The notes under the pieces: generated by a model
Told to the model about the DNA's origin: nothing
The model's database searches: none
The model's input: the letters and a program-made list of their open reading frames with translations, nothing else
Position numbers and translations under genes: made by a program
DNA from: Bifidobacteriaceae bacterium
GTDB taxonomy: Bacteria; Actinomycetota; Actinomycetes; Actinomycetales; Bifidobacteriaceae
DNA length: 64,000 bases
NCBI GenBank assembly: GCA_022650895.1
Contig: JALCQC010000001.1
Span: 62,001-126,000 of the forward strand
Reading direction: 5' to 3'
Part shown: positions 1-10,145 of the stretch, piece by piece
Numbering within the stretch: position 1 is the first letter of the stretch
Layout: each line of letters begins with the position of its first letter

Positions 1-1
1 C

Positions 2-388
2 ACGAGTTTCGTGCACGGTGAAAAGGCCACGGAGCAGGCCATCGCGGCTGCTGCGGCTCTGTTCGGCAGGGGCGAACTCTCCGGTATTGAAGCCGATACA
101 CTTGAGGCTGCCCTTGATGGCTTGAAGGCCATCGAAAACGAGGACGGCACCATGTCATTCGCGCAGGCAGAGGCGGGGGAGAGGATCGTCGAGGCTGCAG
201 TGGCGGCCGGGTTGTTCACTTCCATTTCACAGGCACGCAAGGCCATTGCGCAAGGCGGAGTCTATATCAATAACAAACGTGTCGAGGACGCAGAGGCAGT
301 GCTCGGCAGCGACGACTTCCTGCAGGATCGTTTCGTGCTGATTCGTCGAGGAAAGAAATCACTAGGAGCTTTGGAGGCCAAGGCATGA
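2..388 (+). CDS. tyrS: Tyrosyl-tRNA synthetase, C-terminal part (gene starts before the window)
   Basis: The open frame runs in from the left edge and ends at a TGA that overlaps the next gene by ATGA. The 128 residues visible correspond to the end of the linker domain and the C-terminal S4-type RNA-binding domain of bacterial Tyr[22 protein letters not shown] followed by a short beta-hairpin and a basic tail (LIRRGKKSL). The full enzyme charges tRNA-Tyr in the cytoplasm; the Rossmann catalytic domain lies upstream of the window. The overlap with the following gene suggests translational coupling. Identification rests on the S4 motif and the preceding [12 protein letters not shown] segment, which is typical of TyrRS. 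Confidence 0.9.
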   Translation, partial: TSFVHGEKATEQAIAAAAALFGRGELSGIEADTLEAALDGLKAIENEDGTMSFAQAEAGERIVEAAVAAGLFTSISQARKAIAQGGVYINNKRVEDAEAVLGSDDFLQDRFVLIRRGKKSLGALEAKA

Positions 389-2658
389 GCGAGGATTCAC
401 GTTCAGGAAATTATCGGTCGGGCGGCAATCGTTCGGGTTCAGGAAGATCATACGGGCACTCGGGCGGTTCTGACCGTTCGCACGGTGGCAGATCGGGTGG
501 CTATCGCGGCGGTTCAGGAAAGAACTTCCACCGCGACGACCACCGCGATGGCGAGCATCGCAGCTATCAGCGTCGCGATGACGACCGTGGCGGGCGCAGA
601 GATTTCCACCGTGACGATCGTCGTTCCGGTGGGGATCGTCGCGACTTCCATCGCAACGATCACCGTTCGGACGGCGACTTCCACCGTGACGACCGTCGTT
701 CGGGTGGCGACTTCCACAAGTCCTACAACCGTGGTGGCAGTGATGACCGTCGTTCCGGCGGAGACCGCAGGGACTTCCATAAATCTTATGGTCACGGAGA
801 CAGCAGCAGAAACGATCATCGTGACGGAGACCGCAGAAACTTTAACCGCGATGGTGAGCATCGCAGCTATCAGCGTCGCGACAATGACCGGCGTGATGAC
901 CGTCGTTCCGGTGGGGATCGTCGTGACTTCCACCGCGATGACAGGCGTGACGGCGACCGTAGAGACTTCCACAAGTCCTATAACCGTGGTGGCAGCGGCG
1001 ACCGCCGTGGTGGCGAACGTCGTGACTTCCACCGTGACGGTGATTCGGATCGCAGGAATTTCCACCGCGATGGCGAGCATCGCAGCTATCAGCGTCGCGA
1101 TGACGACCGTGGCGGGCGCAGAGATTTCCACCGTGACGATCGTCGTTCCGGTGGGGATCGTCGTGACTTCCATCGCGATGACAGGCGTGGTGGGGACCGT
1201 AGGGACTTCCATAAGTCCTATGGCCATGACGGTGAACGTCGTGACTTCCATCATGATGATCACCGTGATGATCGTCGTGACTTCCACCGCGACGGAGACC
1301 GTCGCAATGATCGGGGCGGCTATCAGCGTCGCGATCATGATGGTGACCGCGGAGACAGGGGCGACCGTCGTGGAGGCTATTCCCGTCAGAGCAGCTACGG
1401 ACACGAGGGCTATCGTCATGAGAACGAAGGGTTCCAAGACGGTCCGCGTCGTAACTCCGATGGAACTCTCACGTTCCCCTCGCAGAACCCGTACACGCAC
1501 CGTCGTCCAGATGAACCGAAGATGCCTGCAGGCATGGAGTGGTCCATGCTCTCAAAGGACGAAAAACTTCGTTTGCGTGGCTTAAGCAAGGAGCATGCCG
1601 AGAACATCGGTCTGCACATTCTCGCGGCCTATGCCTTGGAGGAAGAGCAACCCGAACAGGCACTGGAACATGCACAATGGGTGGCCCGCCAGGCATCCCG
1701 TGTCGATATCGCCCGTGAAACACTGGCTTTCATCTCATATCGTGCCGGTGACTACAAGACGGCGCTGAAGGAATTCCGCACCGCACGCCGCATGAATGGT
1801 CAGAACGATTACCTGCCGTTCATCGCTGACTGCGAACGCGGCTTGGGCAATCCGAAGAAAACCATTGAAATTGCTCTGTCGGAGGATGCAAAGACTCTCG
1901 AAGGCGATTCCAAGGCGGAGATGCTGCTCGTTTTCGCAGGAGCGTATGCCGACCTTGGGCATCTGGACCAAGCCATCAAGATTGTGACGACTTTGGCGAG
2001 GTCGAAGGGCGTCAGCGGCGGCTATCGCATGCGAGCGGTTCAGGCCGAGCAGTATTTCCTCGATCAAGCCGGACGTCACGAAGAGTCTCTGGCACTTGAG
2101 GACGAGGTCGACCGCCTTGAAGAGGCCTATGCCGACGAGGACGACGAGGATGCCGAAGAAGATATCGTGGACAATGATCTTGAAGAGGTTCCGGATTCCG
2201 TTCTCGAAGGTCTTGGCATCGATCTCAATGATTTCCGTGAGGACGAACCGGAGGAGGACGAATCAGCCGAAGGAGATGAATCCGCTGATGATGACAGTGA
2301 ACCTTCGGATGGCGCTGAAGAAGAGCCGGAAGAACAGTCTGAAGCTCAGCCCACAGAGAGTGGGCAAGAGCAGCCTGAAGAGGAGCAAGAGGCCGAATCT
2401 GCTGATTCCGTTACGTCCGTAGACGCTGCTGAACCTGCTGCGCCTTCCGTTGCCACAGAGGCAACAGAGGAAACCGCACCTGCAGAGTCCTCCGTTACGG
2501 CAGAGGAATCTGACGACGTGGCGACTGAGACACTGACTGAGACGGCCGAATCGACTGTTGAAGCAGCGGCTGACACGACGGTCGAGTCTGAGAAAGTCGA
2601 GTCTGAGAAGTCAGACAAGAGCGACGAGGGCGAGGCGTCAAAGGAATCTCAGAAATGA
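385..2658 (+). CDS. Arg/Asp/His-rich disordered repeat protein with TPR-like helical domain and acidic tail
   Basis: The 757-residue protein starts at an ATG overlapping the tyrS stop (ATGA). Three parts are visible. Residues about 5-350 are Gly/Ser/Arg and then imperfect repeats of a unit close to [14 protein letters not shown], with HRSYQRRD and [11 protein letters not shown] variants. Residues about 375-570 are helical and look like tetratricopeptide-type pairs (for example [18 protein letters not shown]). Residues about 572-757 are Glu/Asp/Ser/Ala-rich. No catalytic motif is seen. The TPR part suggests protein binding and the basic repeats suggest RNA binding or condensate formation; both are inferences. 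The stop overlaps the next gene by four bases, so it belongs to a coupled operon. The repeat tract makes the DNA itself repetitive. Confidence 0.8.
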   Translation: MSEDSRSGNYRSGGNRSGSGRSYGHSGGSDRSHGGRSGGYRGGSGKNFHRDDHRDGEHRSYQRRDDDRGGRRDFHRDDRRSGGDRRDFHRNDHRSDGDFHRDDRRSGGDFHKSYNRGGSDDRRSGGDRRDFHKSYGHGDSSRNDHRDGDRRNFNRDGEHRSYQRRDNDRRDDRRSGGDRRDFHRDDRRDGDRRDFHKSYNRGGSGDRRGGERRDFHRDGDSDRRNFHRDGEHRSYQRRDDDRGGRRDFHRDDRRSGGDRRDFHRDDRRGGDRRDFHKSYGHDGERRDFHHDDHRDDRRDFHRDGDRRNDRGGYQRRDHDGDRGDRGDRRGGYSRQSSYGHEGYRHENEGFQDGPRRNSDGTLTFPSQNPYTHRRPDEPKMPAGMEWSMLSKDEKLRLRGLSKEHAENIGLHILAAYALEEEQPEQALEHAQWVARQASRVDIARETLAFISYRAGDYKTALKEFRTARRMNGQNDYLPFIADCERGLGNPKKTIEIALSEDAKTLEGDSKAEMLLVFAGAYADLGHLDQAIKIVTTLARSKGVSGGYRMRAVQAEQYFLDQAGRHEESLALEDEVDRLEEAYADEDDEDAEEDIVDNDLEEVPDSVLEGLGIDLNDFREDEPEEDESAEGDESADDDSEPSDGAEEEPEEQSEAQPTESGQEQPEEEQEAESADSVTSVDAAEPAAPSVATEATEETAPAESSVTAEESDDVATETLTETAESTVEAAADTTVESEKVESEKSDKSDEGEASKESQK

Positions 2659-3815
2659 GCGAGCAGTTCGTACATCCTGGTTTGAAATCGAGCGACGGGT
2701 CCCTGGCATCGCACTATGACTTGGGCCTGCTCGATCTCGACGGTGTGGTCTACCGGGGGAAGGATCCCGTGGAAAATGCGGTCGAGGGAATCTCGGCCGC
2801 GGTAACCGACGGAATGAACATCTCGTACACCACGAACAATTCGTCGCGCGATCAGAAAACCGTTGCGGCGCAGATCGCTAGCTTTGGGCTCACCGTGACC
2901 CCGGAGCAGATCATCACCTCGTCCATTGCAGCAGCACGCATGCTGTCACATCATCTCCCCAAGGGGAGCCGTGTGCTCTGCATCGGGGCGGAACATCTGC
3001 GTACGGAAGTCAGGAAACTCGGTTTCACGCTCGTTGACGATGTGACCGAGAAGCCTCAGGCCGTCATTCAGGGATGGCACCCACAAATAACATGGCAAGA
3101 GCTTGCTCAGGCAGCGTTTGCTGTGGAAGCGGGTGCCCAGTATTTTGTCACCAACCGGGACCTCACCATTCCACGTGAATACGGCATCGCTCCCGGAAGC
3201 GGTTCTCTCGTCCGGGCTGTCATCACTGCGACCGGCGTGGAACCCGTCGCTTCCGCAGGCAAACCGGAAGCAGCGATGTATGACGAAATGCGCTCCATGT
3301 ATGCCGACGAAGGCTACGATCTCGTCCCTACCGAACTCTCGCTGCCAGTAGGAGATCGGCTCGATACGGACATTGAGGCGGCGAATCGTGGCGGTTACGA
3401 TTCCCTAGTGGTGCTCACCGGTGTTGCGGATCCTCGTCAGCTGATGCTGGCCGAACCACTCCAACGCCCCACTTACATTTCGCAGGACCTTCGTGGGCTT
3501 GCACAAACACACCATGCGCCCGAACATGTGGGGGAGAATCGTTACCGCCTGGGATCCATGGTGGCGCAGTATTCACAGGGGTCGCTCATTGTCGCGTCTC
3601 TCGACTCCGCACAATGGCATGATGCAATCAGCACCGATACCGGCAGTTCCGAAGGAGCCGACGGAGTCCGTCTTTCAACGTCGGCGGGCAATGTGGCGTT
3701 GCATTCACTCGATGCCCTGCGAGCGGCCTGCGCGTTGTCGTGGAGTCTTGCGGATCGTGGAATTGATATGAGTAGCGCGAATTTGCCGCACTTCGCCTCC
3801 GTTCTCGATGAGTGA
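2655..3815 (+). CDS. HAD-superfamily IIA phosphatase (NagD/UmpH-like)
   Basis: The 386-residue protein begins with the HAD motif I variant LLDLDGVVYRG and has the motif II segment TNNSSR shortly after, as in the NagD/4-nitrophenylphosphatase branch with a C2 cap. The segment SLPVGDRLDTDIEAANRGGY carries motif IV (GDRLDTD) and the lysine of motif III lies just before it (ASAGKPE). Such cytoplasmic enzymes dephosphorylate nucleotides, sugar phosphates or damaged metabolites; the substrate cannot be read from sequence. About 110 C-terminal residues after the HAD fold are extra compared with the usual 260-280 residue family length. It is coupled by an ATGA overlap to the gene before it. Confidence 0.85.
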   Translation: MSEQFVHPGLKSSDGSLASHYDLGLLDLDGVVYRGKDPVENAVEGISAAVTDGMNISYTTNNSSRDQKTVAAQIASFGLTVTPEQIITSSIAAARMLSHHLPKGSRVLCIGAEHLRTEVRKLGFTLVDDVTEKPQAVIQGWHPQITWQELAQAAFAVEAGAQYFVTNRDLTIPREYGIAPGSGSLVRAVITATGVEPVASAGKPEAAMYDEMRSMYADEGYDLVPTELSLPVGDRLDTDIEAANRGGYDSLVVLTGVADPRQLMLAEPLQRPTYISQDLRGLAQTHHAPEHVGENRYRLGSMVAQYSQGSLIVASLDSAQWHDAISTDTGSSEGADGVRLSTSAGNVALHSLDALRAACALSWSLADRGIDMSSANLPHFASVLDE

Positions 3816-4116
3816 CGCGAGCGTGATGGAAGCGAGTGCAATGGGAAAGAGAGACGACATGAAGGATCGCTTCGCCCTTGCCGGCGACTCCGATCCCAGT
3901 CAGGTGGCGGGCGTTCAGAGTGACGTGGACGCTAGAAGTAATGAGGCTGCCCTGAGTGGCTCGGTTGGCGCTGAGGAATTTTCCGACAACGAGACGATGC
4001 AAGCTTTCCCGCAGTTTTCTCATCTGTCGGATCTCGACGACGATCAGCGTGTCCAGGCATTCACGGAGGTACTCTCGCAGCTTCGTCATCGCCTCGACGA
4101 GATAACGGAGCGTTGA
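3808..4116 (+). CDS. Small acidic protein of unknown function
   Basis: This is an open frame of 102 residues that overlaps the end of the HAD phosphatase gene by eight bases and ends at a TGA immediately before tlyA. The protein is acidic (SDLDDDQRVQAFTEVLSQL in the C-terminal half is likely helical) with no recognisable domain, membrane segment or catalytic motif. The start is uncertain: ATGs at 3826, 3841 and 3859 are in frame, and the one at 3859 follows a purine-rich stretch. Its position between conserved, overlapping genes and its uninterrupted frame argue for a real gene. Confidence 0.6.
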   Translation: MSDASVMEASAMGKRDDMKDRFALAGDSDPSQVAGVQSDVDARSNEAALSGSVGAEEFSDNETMQAFPQFSHLSDLDDDQRVQAFTEVLSQLRHRLDEITER

Positions 4117-4118
4117 TC

Positions 4119-5033
4119 ATGCGGATGATTTCTCGCGCACGCGCCCACATGCCACACGGTAAGCCGGAGGTTCACAAGGAACGCCCATGGTTGGAGGAGC
4201 TCTACGGAAAGGACTCCACGAAAGGTACGCAGGGTGGCGATGAGCATGACGGCGGTGCGGTCCGTCTCGATGTTGAATTGGTAAATCGTGGGATCGCTCC
4301 GACCCGAACGAAGGCGCGTCGTCTCATCGAATCAGGGGCTGTCGATGTCGACGGAACTCAGGAAACCAAGCCTGCACGCAAAGTGACGGCCGACTCTGCA
4401 ATTCGCATCACTCCCACGCAGCACCAGTACGTTTCTCGCGGTGCCTATAAGCTTTTGGGAGCCTTCGAGCGCTTCTTCCCGTTGGGTCTGCCCAGTCCGC
4501 AGGGCCATGAATGTCTGGATATCGGCGCATCCACGGGCGGCTTCACACAGGTGCTGCTGGACCATGGAGCGAAAAGCGTTGTCGCGCTCGACGTAGGCCA
4601 CGGTCAGCTGGATCCGCTCATCGCCATGGATTCCCGTGTACGGGAAATGAGTGGCACCAATATCCGCGATGTCACGGTGGCGACGCTTGGATTCGAGCCT
4701 TCCTATATCGTCTCCGACGTCTCTTTTATTTCTTTGACGTATGTCATTCCCGTCATTGCAAGGATCGCACGGTCTGGAGCGGAGTGCATTCTGTTGGTGA
4801 AGCCGCAATTCGAAGTGGGAAAGGGTAATCTCGGTAAGGACGGTATTGTCACCGACGCAGCGTTGCGTTCGGAGAGCTTGGAAAAGGTGAAGCAGTGTGC
4901 GCTGTCATGTGGTTTGGAGGTTGTCGCCAGCGTTGATTCGCCGATTGAGGGCATGCATGGCAATGAGGAATATCTGTTATGGTTGCATGTTCCACATCCG
5001 TCCACACCGGTGGCGTTCAACGTTCCTGGCTGA
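4119..5033 (+). CDS. tlyA: TlyA-family rRNA 2'-O-ribose methyltransferase
   Basis: The protein of about 304 residues has an S4 RNA-binding domain near residues 45-105 (VELVNRGIAPTRTKARRLIE) followed by an FtsJ-like Rossmann methyltransferase domain with the SAM-binding motif LDIGASTGGFTQVLLDHGA and the catalytic-type VKPQFEVGK segment. TlyA proteins methylate 2'-hydroxyls in 16S and 23S rRNA and affect capreomycin sensitivity in mycobacteria; the historical name hemolysin is misleading. The ATG at 4119 is chosen because GGAG lies eight bases upstream; a TTG at 4113 is too close to that site. It follows the small acidic gene closely and precedes nadK. Confidence 0.92.
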   Translation: MRMISRARAHMPHGKPEVHKERPWLEELYGKDSTKGTQGGDEHDGGAVRLDVELVNRGIAPTRTKARRLIESGAVDVDGTQETKPARKVTADSAIRITPTQHQYVSRGAYKLLGAFERFFPLGLPSPQGHECLDIGASTGGFTQVLLDHGAKSVVALDVGHGQLDPLIAMDSRVREMSGTNIRDVTVATLGFEPSYIVSDVSFISLTYVIPVIARIARSGAECILLVKPQFEVGKGNLGKDGIVTDAALRSESLEKVKQCALSCGLEVVASVDSPIEGMHGNEEYLLWLHVPHPSTPVAFNVPG

Positions 5034-5073
5034 CCGAGGCAATTAGGATTGAGTGAAGCGAAGGGAGAACGGC

Positions 5074-6021
5074 ATGACAAGCAAACGCTCCGTAATCGTG
5101 GTGACCCACAGGAGGCTGACGGCCGATGGCTCAACGGTTTCTGAGGTCATCGACCAGCTCAAGCATGCTGGTTTTGACGTCTCTCTTAATGACAATCTGG
5201 AGGCGGCTCCGTTGGGTTCGCCACTGCCACTTGTCGATCCCGATACCGAATTACTCGTCGTTCTGGGTGGCGACGGAACCATTCTGCGTGCCGCGGAACT
5301 CGTCAAGGGAACGTCGGTGCCGATTCTGGGCATCAACATGGGGCACGTCGGTTTCTTGGCGGAATTCGAAAGTTTCCAGACTTCGGAGGCTATTCGCAAG
5401 ATTGCAGATCATGATTATCAGATCGATGAGCGCACGCTTGCCGGCGTTCAGGTCAATCTGCCCGGAAGCACGGAACCTCTGTATGACTGGGCGTTGAACG
5501 ACGTCACCATTGAGAAGGCCGACCGTGGCAAGATGGTCGAACTGGGAATCAAGGTGGATGGTGTGGAGATGAGTTCCTTCGGAGCGGATGGCGTCATCGT
5601 CGCCACTCCGACCGGTTCCACCGCCTATGCCTTTTCTGCCGGTGGTCCCATCATCTGGCCCACCGTCGCCTCCCTGCAACTGGTTCCGCTCGCCGCCCAC
5701 GCACTTTTCGCACGGTCTCTGGTGATCGGGTCGGAATCGAATTTCCGCATTGATGTTCTTCCGTCGTCGGATGCCGAGGGGTGGATCTCCTGCGATGGTC
5801 GCCGTTCACTCCAACTCCCGCGTGGCGCTTCTGTGGTGGTCGCTCAATCGCAAGACACGCTGAAACTTGCGCGTCTCTCCGGAGTCCCGTTCACCCAGCG
5901 TCTGGTCACGAAATTCGATCTACCGGTGGTGGGCTGGCGTGAGCAGAGGCATCATCAGGCAGGTGGCTCATGGTCTCGGCACACAGATACGGGAGGTTTT
6001 CACGAAGGTGCTTCGTCATGA
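5074..6021 (+). CDS. nadK: NAD kinase
   Basis: The product phosphorylates NAD to NADP in the cytoplasm using ATP or polyphosphate. The hallmark GGDGT motif appears in LLVVLGGDGTILRAAELV, and the second signature in VIVATPTGSTAYAFSAGGPI, followed by the C-terminal beta-rich domain. The ATG at 5074 has AGGGAG six bases upstream; an in-frame GTG at 5053 would add seven residues (MKRRENG) and has no better site. The length of about 315 residues is slightly above the family norm because of a short C-terminal extension after the last domain. It lies between tlyA and recN, a common actinobacterial order. Confidence 0.95.
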   Translation: MTSKRSVIVVTHRRLTADGSTVSEVIDQLKHAGFDVSLNDNLEAAPLGSPLPLVDPDTELLVVLGGDGTILRAAELVKGTSVPILGINMGHVGFLAEFESFQTSEAIRKIADHDYQIDERTLAGVQVNLPGSTEPLYDWALNDVTIEKADRGKMVELGIKVDGVEMSSFGADGVIVATPTGSTAYAFSAGGPIIWPTVASLQLVPLAAHALFARSLVIGSESNFRIDVLPSSDAEGWISCDGRRSLQLPRGASVVVAQSQDTLKLARLSGVPFTQRLVTKFDLPVVGWREQRHHQAGGSWSRHTDTGGFHEGASS

Positions 6022-6033
6022 AGGTGCTCTGTA

Positions 6034-7908
6034 ATGCTCACTGAACTCGACATCAGAAATCTTGGTCCCATCCGTTCCGCAGACGTTGCCTTTGCACCCG
6101 GAATGACCGCGATCACCGGAGAGACGGGTGCGGGGAAGTCCATGCTCCTCAATGCGTTGGCATTGGTGCGTGGCGGTCAGGCGGAACCCTCGAAGGTCAG
6201 CGAAGGAGAGTCGGGAACCTGGGCACAGGCGGTTTTTGACGTCGCCCATGATTCCCCGGCCCTCACCATCGCTCGGAATGCCGGGGTTGAGGCCGAGGAC
6301 GATGAGCTTTTCCTGACGCGCCAGGTGCCGCAGCACGGTAGATCCAAGGCGATTCTGTGTGGTCATACGGTTCCGCGCAGCTTGTTGGAGGAAATATCCG
6401 ACCACCTCATCACCGTTCATGGTCAATCCGATCAACTGGGCTTGGTCTCACAGAACAGGCAACGCGAATTCCTCGATCTCTATGCCGGCAACGCTGCGGA
6501 ACGTGGCAAGTATGCGCGCTATTGGCAAGCGTTCAGAGATCTCGATGCCAAGTTGGAGCGTCTTCAATCGCAGCAGGCGGAGGCCCGTCAGCGTGCGGAC
6601 TATCTGCGAGAATCCATCGAGTTCATTGAACGCGTCGATCCCCAGCCGCATGAGGATGACGAGTTGCGTGCCCAACGTGAACGCATTGAGAATTCCGCGG
6701 CCATCACGGATGCGGTGACTCAAGCCGTGGGGGCGCTTGATTCCTCCCAGCTGAACGATGATCCCGGAGCGATGTCGGTGGTGCAGCTTCTCGCCGTCGC
6801 CGCGACGGCGTTGCGTGGGGTGCGTTCCCTCCCAGACATCGGTCAGGCAGCCGACGAGCTCGAGGATCTCAATGCCAAGGTTTCCGATGTGGTCTTTTCG
6901 CTGACGTCGCAATTGGATTCCTCCGAGGGAACCGATGCCGATCTGGACCATCTCAACGAACGCATCCACGACCTCGGTGAACTCACCCGCAGGTGGGGGC
7001 CTGAACTTGACAACGTTCTGGAGTGGCGCGACTCAGCACGCACTGAGCTGGAGGAGATGGATGCTTCTCCGGAGAAGCTCCAAGAGCTTTCCGACGAACG
7101 GAAGAAGGCGTACGATGCGGCCCTTGCAGCCGCTCGGAAGCTTCACGCCACACGGAGGACTGCCGCCAAGGAATTGGCGGAGCAGGTGACCAAAGAGCTG
7201 GCTTCGTTGGCGATGCCAGGGGCAAAGCTGTCCATCTCGGTGACGACGAGAACGGGTGAGAACAGCCTTCACGCCAACGGCAGTGACGAGGTGGCGTTCC
7301 TGTTCACTGCGTTTCCCGGAGCGGGGGAGCGGCCCCTCGGCAAGAGCGCCAGCGGTGGTGAGCTCAGCAGGTTGATGCTTGCCCTGGAACTGAGCCTGGC
7401 GGATAAGATGGCGCGGCTCAAGGGAATGCGCTCGCATCTTGCTAAAGACAAGGACAAGGACGCAGCTGCCGCTCCCACCATTCAGAAGGATGCCGACAAT
7501 CCCACCACCTTCGTCTTCGATGAGGTGGACGCCGGCGTCGGTGGCGAATCCGCGGTGGAACTGGGAAAGAGATTGGCTCGCCTCGCCACCAGCGCACAGG
7601 TAATTGTCGTAACCCATCTGGCACAGGTCGCCTCGTGGGCGGATGCCCAGTTCGTTGTGAGCAAGGCACCGACGGTGGAAGCGGGATCGGCTGGACGGGT
7701 GGAGACACGCGTCACACGCGTCGAGGGCGAGGCGCGGACCGCCGAGATCGCCCGAATGCTCTCCGGCTCCGAATCGGAAACCTCGCTGCTCCACGCGGAG
7801 GAGCTGCTCCGCAGCAGTGTCCTTCCCCGTGCCAATCAGCCAAGTTTCGCGCAGTTCCTGGACTCTGACGAAACAGAAAAAGAAGAAAAGAAGAAGGGTG
7901 CCAAGTAA
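6034..7908 (+). CDS. recN: DNA repair protein RecN
   Basis: RecN is an SMC-like ATPase that acts early in double-strand break repair. The 624-residue protein has the N-terminal Walker A motif ITGETGAGKSMLLNALAL, a central coiled-coil region (about residues 150-390, rich in Leu/Glu/Arg heptads), and the C-terminal half of the ATPase with SASGGELSRLMLALELSL (ABC signature), TTFVFDEVDAGVGG (Walker B) and VIVVTHLAQVASWAD (switch histidine). An insert of about 30 charged residues (KDKDKDAAAAP) sits between the signature and Walker B. The stop overlaps the next gene by one base (TAATG). The gene follows nadK after 12 bases. Confidence 0.96.
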   Translation: MLTELDIRNLGPIRSADVAFAPGMTAITGETGAGKSMLLNALALVRGGQAEPSKVSEGESGTWAQAVFDVAHDSPALTIARNAGVEAEDDELFLTRQVPQHGRSKAILCGHTVPRSLLEEISDHLITVHGQSDQLGLVSQNRQREFLDLYAGNAAERGKYARYWQAFRDLDAKLERLQSQQAEARQRADYLRESIEFIERVDPQPHEDDELRAQRERIENSAAITDAVTQAVGALDSSQLNDDPGAMSVVQLLAVAATALRGVRSLPDIGQAADELEDLNAKVSDVVFSLTSQLDSSEGTDADLDHLNERIHDLGELTRRWGPELDNVLEWRDSARTELEEMDASPEKLQELSDERKKAYDAALAAARKLHATRRTAAKELAEQVTKELASLAMPGAKLSISVTTRTGENSLHANGSDEVAFLFTAFPGAGERPLGKSASGGELSRLMLALELSLADKMARLKGMRSHLAKDKDKDAAAAPTIQKDADNPTTFVFDEVDAGVGGESAVELGKRLARLATSAQVIVVTHLAQVASWADAQFVVSKAPTVEAGSAGRVETRVTRVEGEARTAEIARMLSGSESETSLLHAEELLRSSVLPRANQPSFAQFLDSDETEKEEKKKGAK

Positions 7909-8588
7909 TGGTCGCGCGTCAACCACTGGGCTGTGTTTTTGACATGGATGGAACGCTCCTTGACTCCATGGGTGTGTGGACGCAGGTCGATATCGATTTC
8001 TTCGCCAAGCGCGGCATCGAGATGCCGGAGGATTATGGTCGCAAGGTTGTCGCCATGCCGTTCGAAAGAATCGCCGACTACACCGTGGAACGCTTCCATC
8101 TGCCCGAGAATCCTCAGCAGATCATGGATGAGTGGAACGACATGGCGCGGCACGCCTACACCACCACCGTTCAGGTGAAGCCGCACGCGGTGGAATATCT
8201 GCGATCCCTTCGTCACCACGGCATACCGATGGCGGTTGCCACCAGTCTGCCGCCAAGCCTGCGGGACCCCGCCCTCGATCACGCCGGAATTCACGAATAC
8301 TTCGAGGTGCTGTGCTCGACTGACGAGGTTCCTCACGGGAAGGAAAGTGCGGACATCTACCTACTGGCGGCCGAAAGGCTCGGAGTGGAGCCACGCAATT
8401 GCGTTGTCTACGAGGACATACTCAGCGGAATTCTGTCCGCCAAAGGCGTGGGTATGGAGGCGTGGGCCATGTTCGACGAGTCGTCCCGAAAGGATTGGCG
8501 GCGTCTTCAGCAGGTGGCGGATGGCGCGATCACCGACTTTTCACAGGCGCCCCCGCTCTGGCTGAGGGAGAAAAGCGAGACGCGGTAA
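7908..8588 (+). CDS. HAD-superfamily hydrolase, beta-phosphoglucomutase-like
   Basis: The 226-residue protein starts with motif I FDMDGTLLDSMGVW, followed by a helical C1 cap and motif II (AVATSLPPS). Motif III/IV residues are in PHGKESADIYLLAAERLG and VVYEDILSGILSAKGVG. This architecture is that of the small phosphatases and phosphomutases related to beta-phosphoglucomutase and fructose-1-phosphate phosphatase. Aspartates needed for phosphoryl transfer are present, so it should be active; the substrate is unknown. It is translationally coupled to recN by a TAATG junction and is the last gene before an 85-bp gap ahead of glyA. Confidence 0.85.
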   Translation: MVARQPLGCVFDMDGTLLDSMGVWTQVDIDFFAKRGIEMPEDYGRKVVAMPFERIADYTVERFHLPENPQQIMDEWNDMARHAYTTTVQVKPHAVEYLRSLRHHGIPMAVATSLPPSLRDPALDHAGIHEYFEVLCSTDEVPHGKESADIYLLAAERLGVEPRNCVVYEDILSGILSAKGVGMEAWAMFDESSRKDWRRLQQVADGAITDFSQAPPLWLREKSETR

Positions 8589-8673
8589 CACGTTTGGTCG
8601 CCGTCCAGCATAGAATCTGAATCAATTCCGGTTCGTTGACGATCCGGATCCGCTAGGAGAAAGGTAACTCCCT

Positions 8674-9981
8674 ATGACATCCGCAGGCATGGCTCAAACT
8701 TCTACCGATGTGTTCAACTCGCCCATCTCCGAGACGGATCCTGAGGTCGCGGAGATTCTCACCGCCGAACTCGAACGCCAGCAAAACGGTCTGGAAATGA
8801 TCGCCTCTGAGAACTTCGTCCCGCGCGCGATCCTGCAGGCACAAGGGTCGGTGCTCACCAACAAGTACGCCGAGGGTTACCCGGGTCGCCGCTACTACGG
8901 TGGCTGCGAACAGGTGGATCGCATGGAAACCCTCGCCATCGAACGCGCGAAGAAGCTGTTCGGTGCCGAATACGCCAACGTACAGCCGCATTCAGGCGCT
9001 CAGGCAAACGCTGCCGTCTACGGCGCTTTGGTCAAGCCGGGTGACACCATTCTGGGGTTGGCCCTTGATCACGGCGGGCATTTGACCCACGGCATGAAAA
9101 TCAACTTCTCCGGACGCTTCTACAACGCGGAATCCTATGGAGTGGATCCACAGACCTTCCGCGTCGAGCCTGAAATCATTCGTCAGAGGGCGCTGGAAAC
9201 CCATCCGAAGCTCATCATCGGCGGCTGGAGCGCCTATCCCCGCATAGAGGATTTCAAGGCGATGAAAGAGATCGCCGACGAGGTCGGTGCGAAGTTCTGG
9301 GTCGATATGGCGCACTTCGCGGGTCTCGTCGCTGCCGGCCTCCACCCTTCACCCGTCCCTTATGCGGACGTGGTCTCCTCCACTGCGCACAAGACACTGG
9401 GAGGTCCGCGTTCCGGGTTCATCTTGGCGAAGGAAGAGTACAGGAAGAAACTCAACTCCTCCGTCTTCCCGGGGCAGCAGGGTGGCCCGCTCATGCACGT
9501 GATCGCAGGCAAGGCGGTGGCCTTCAAGATCGCCGGAACCCCTGAGTTCAAGGAACGCATGGAACGCACTCTCGAGGGTGCGCGCATCATTGCCGAGCGC
9601 CTTTCCGCCGACGACGTTGCGGCCAATGGCATCTCCGTCCTCACCGGGGGCACGGATGTGCATCTCGTCATGGTTGATCTGCGCAACTCCGACTTGGACG
9701 GCCAGCAGGGAGAAGACCTCCTCGCTCAGGTGGGCATCACCGTCAATCGCAACACCGTCCCCTTCGATCCGCGTCCTGCCTCAGTATCCTCTGGCCTGCG
9801 CATTGGCACCGCCGCGCTGGCAACTCGCGGTTTCGGCAGCAAGGAATACGAAGAGGTTGCGGATGTGATTGGCACGGCGTTGGCAGCCGGTACCGGTGCG
9901 GATGTGGAGTCTTTGAAGGCCCGCGTGAATAAGCTTGCGGAGGATTTCCCACTCTATCCTGGTCTCGATCAGGTGGACTAG
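8674..9981 (+). CDS. glyA: Serine hydroxymethyltransferase
   Basis: This PLP enzyme interconverts serine and glycine with tetrahydrofolate and supplies one-carbon units. The protein is 435 residues, the normal length. Visible family features are [29 protein letters not shown] near the N-terminus and the PLP-lysine segment [14 protein letters not shown]. The start ATG follows AGGAGAAAGG with normal spacing. The N-terminal ten residues ([10 protein letters not shown]) are an extension; ATG at 8689 is an alternative. The gene stands alone, preceded by an intergenic region with a possible -10 (TAGAAT near 8612) and followed by a hairpin region before proA. Confidence 0.96.
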   Translation: MTSAGMAQTSTDVFNSPISETDPEVAEILTAELERQQNGLEMIASENFVPRAILQAQGSVLTNKYAEGYPGRRYYGGCEQVDRMETLAIERAKKLFGAEYANVQPHSGAQANAAVYGALVKPGDTILGLALDHGGHLTHGMKINFSGRFYNAESYGVDPQTFRVEPEIIRQRALETHPKLIIGGWSAYPRIEDFKAMKEIADEVGAKFWVDMAHFAGLVAAGLHPSPVPYADVVSSTAHKTLGGPRSGFILAKEEYRKKLNSSVFPGQQGGPLMHVIAGKAVAFKIAGTPEFKERMERTLEGARIIAERLSADDVAANGISVLTGGTDVHLVMVDLRNSDLDGQQGEDLLAQVGITVNRNTVPFDPRPASVSSGLRIGTAALATRGFGSKEYEEVADVIGTALAAGTGADVESLKARVNKLAEDFPLYPGLDQVD

Positions 9982-10011
9982 TCTCAGATCCGCTCGTTTT
10001 TTTGGTTTTTG

Positions 10012-10053
10012 GGAGGTGCTTTTGCTGCTATAGCCTGCAGTGAAAGCACCTCC
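10012..10053. other. 11-bp perfect inverted repeat between glyA and proA
   Basis: The arms GGAGGTGCTTT (10012-10022) and AAAGCACCTCC (10043-10053) are perfectly complementary and flank a 20-nt loop. Tracts of T precede the left arm (9996-10010) but none follow the right arm, so it is not a textbook intrinsic terminator on either strand. It could slow transcription after glyA or act as an RNA structure or operator ahead of proA, about 90 bases downstream. Confidence 0.6.
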
Positions 10054-10145
10054 GGTCGGTCTCTGGTTGGTATGGTTGGACTCATGAAGCACGAGGGTGG
10101 AACGGGAGTGTCCGCCCGAAGGTGACGGTTGGATGGAGGAATGCG

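Noticed and set aside
485-1585. Long open frames on both strands overlapping the disordered repeat gene (485-1585 plus, 514-1500 minus)
   Set aside because: They arise from the repetitive codons of the Arg/Asp/His repeats. Their products are Thr/Val/Ala-rich low complexity with no ribosome site, and the plus-strand frame at 385-2658 continues with a normal folded domain.
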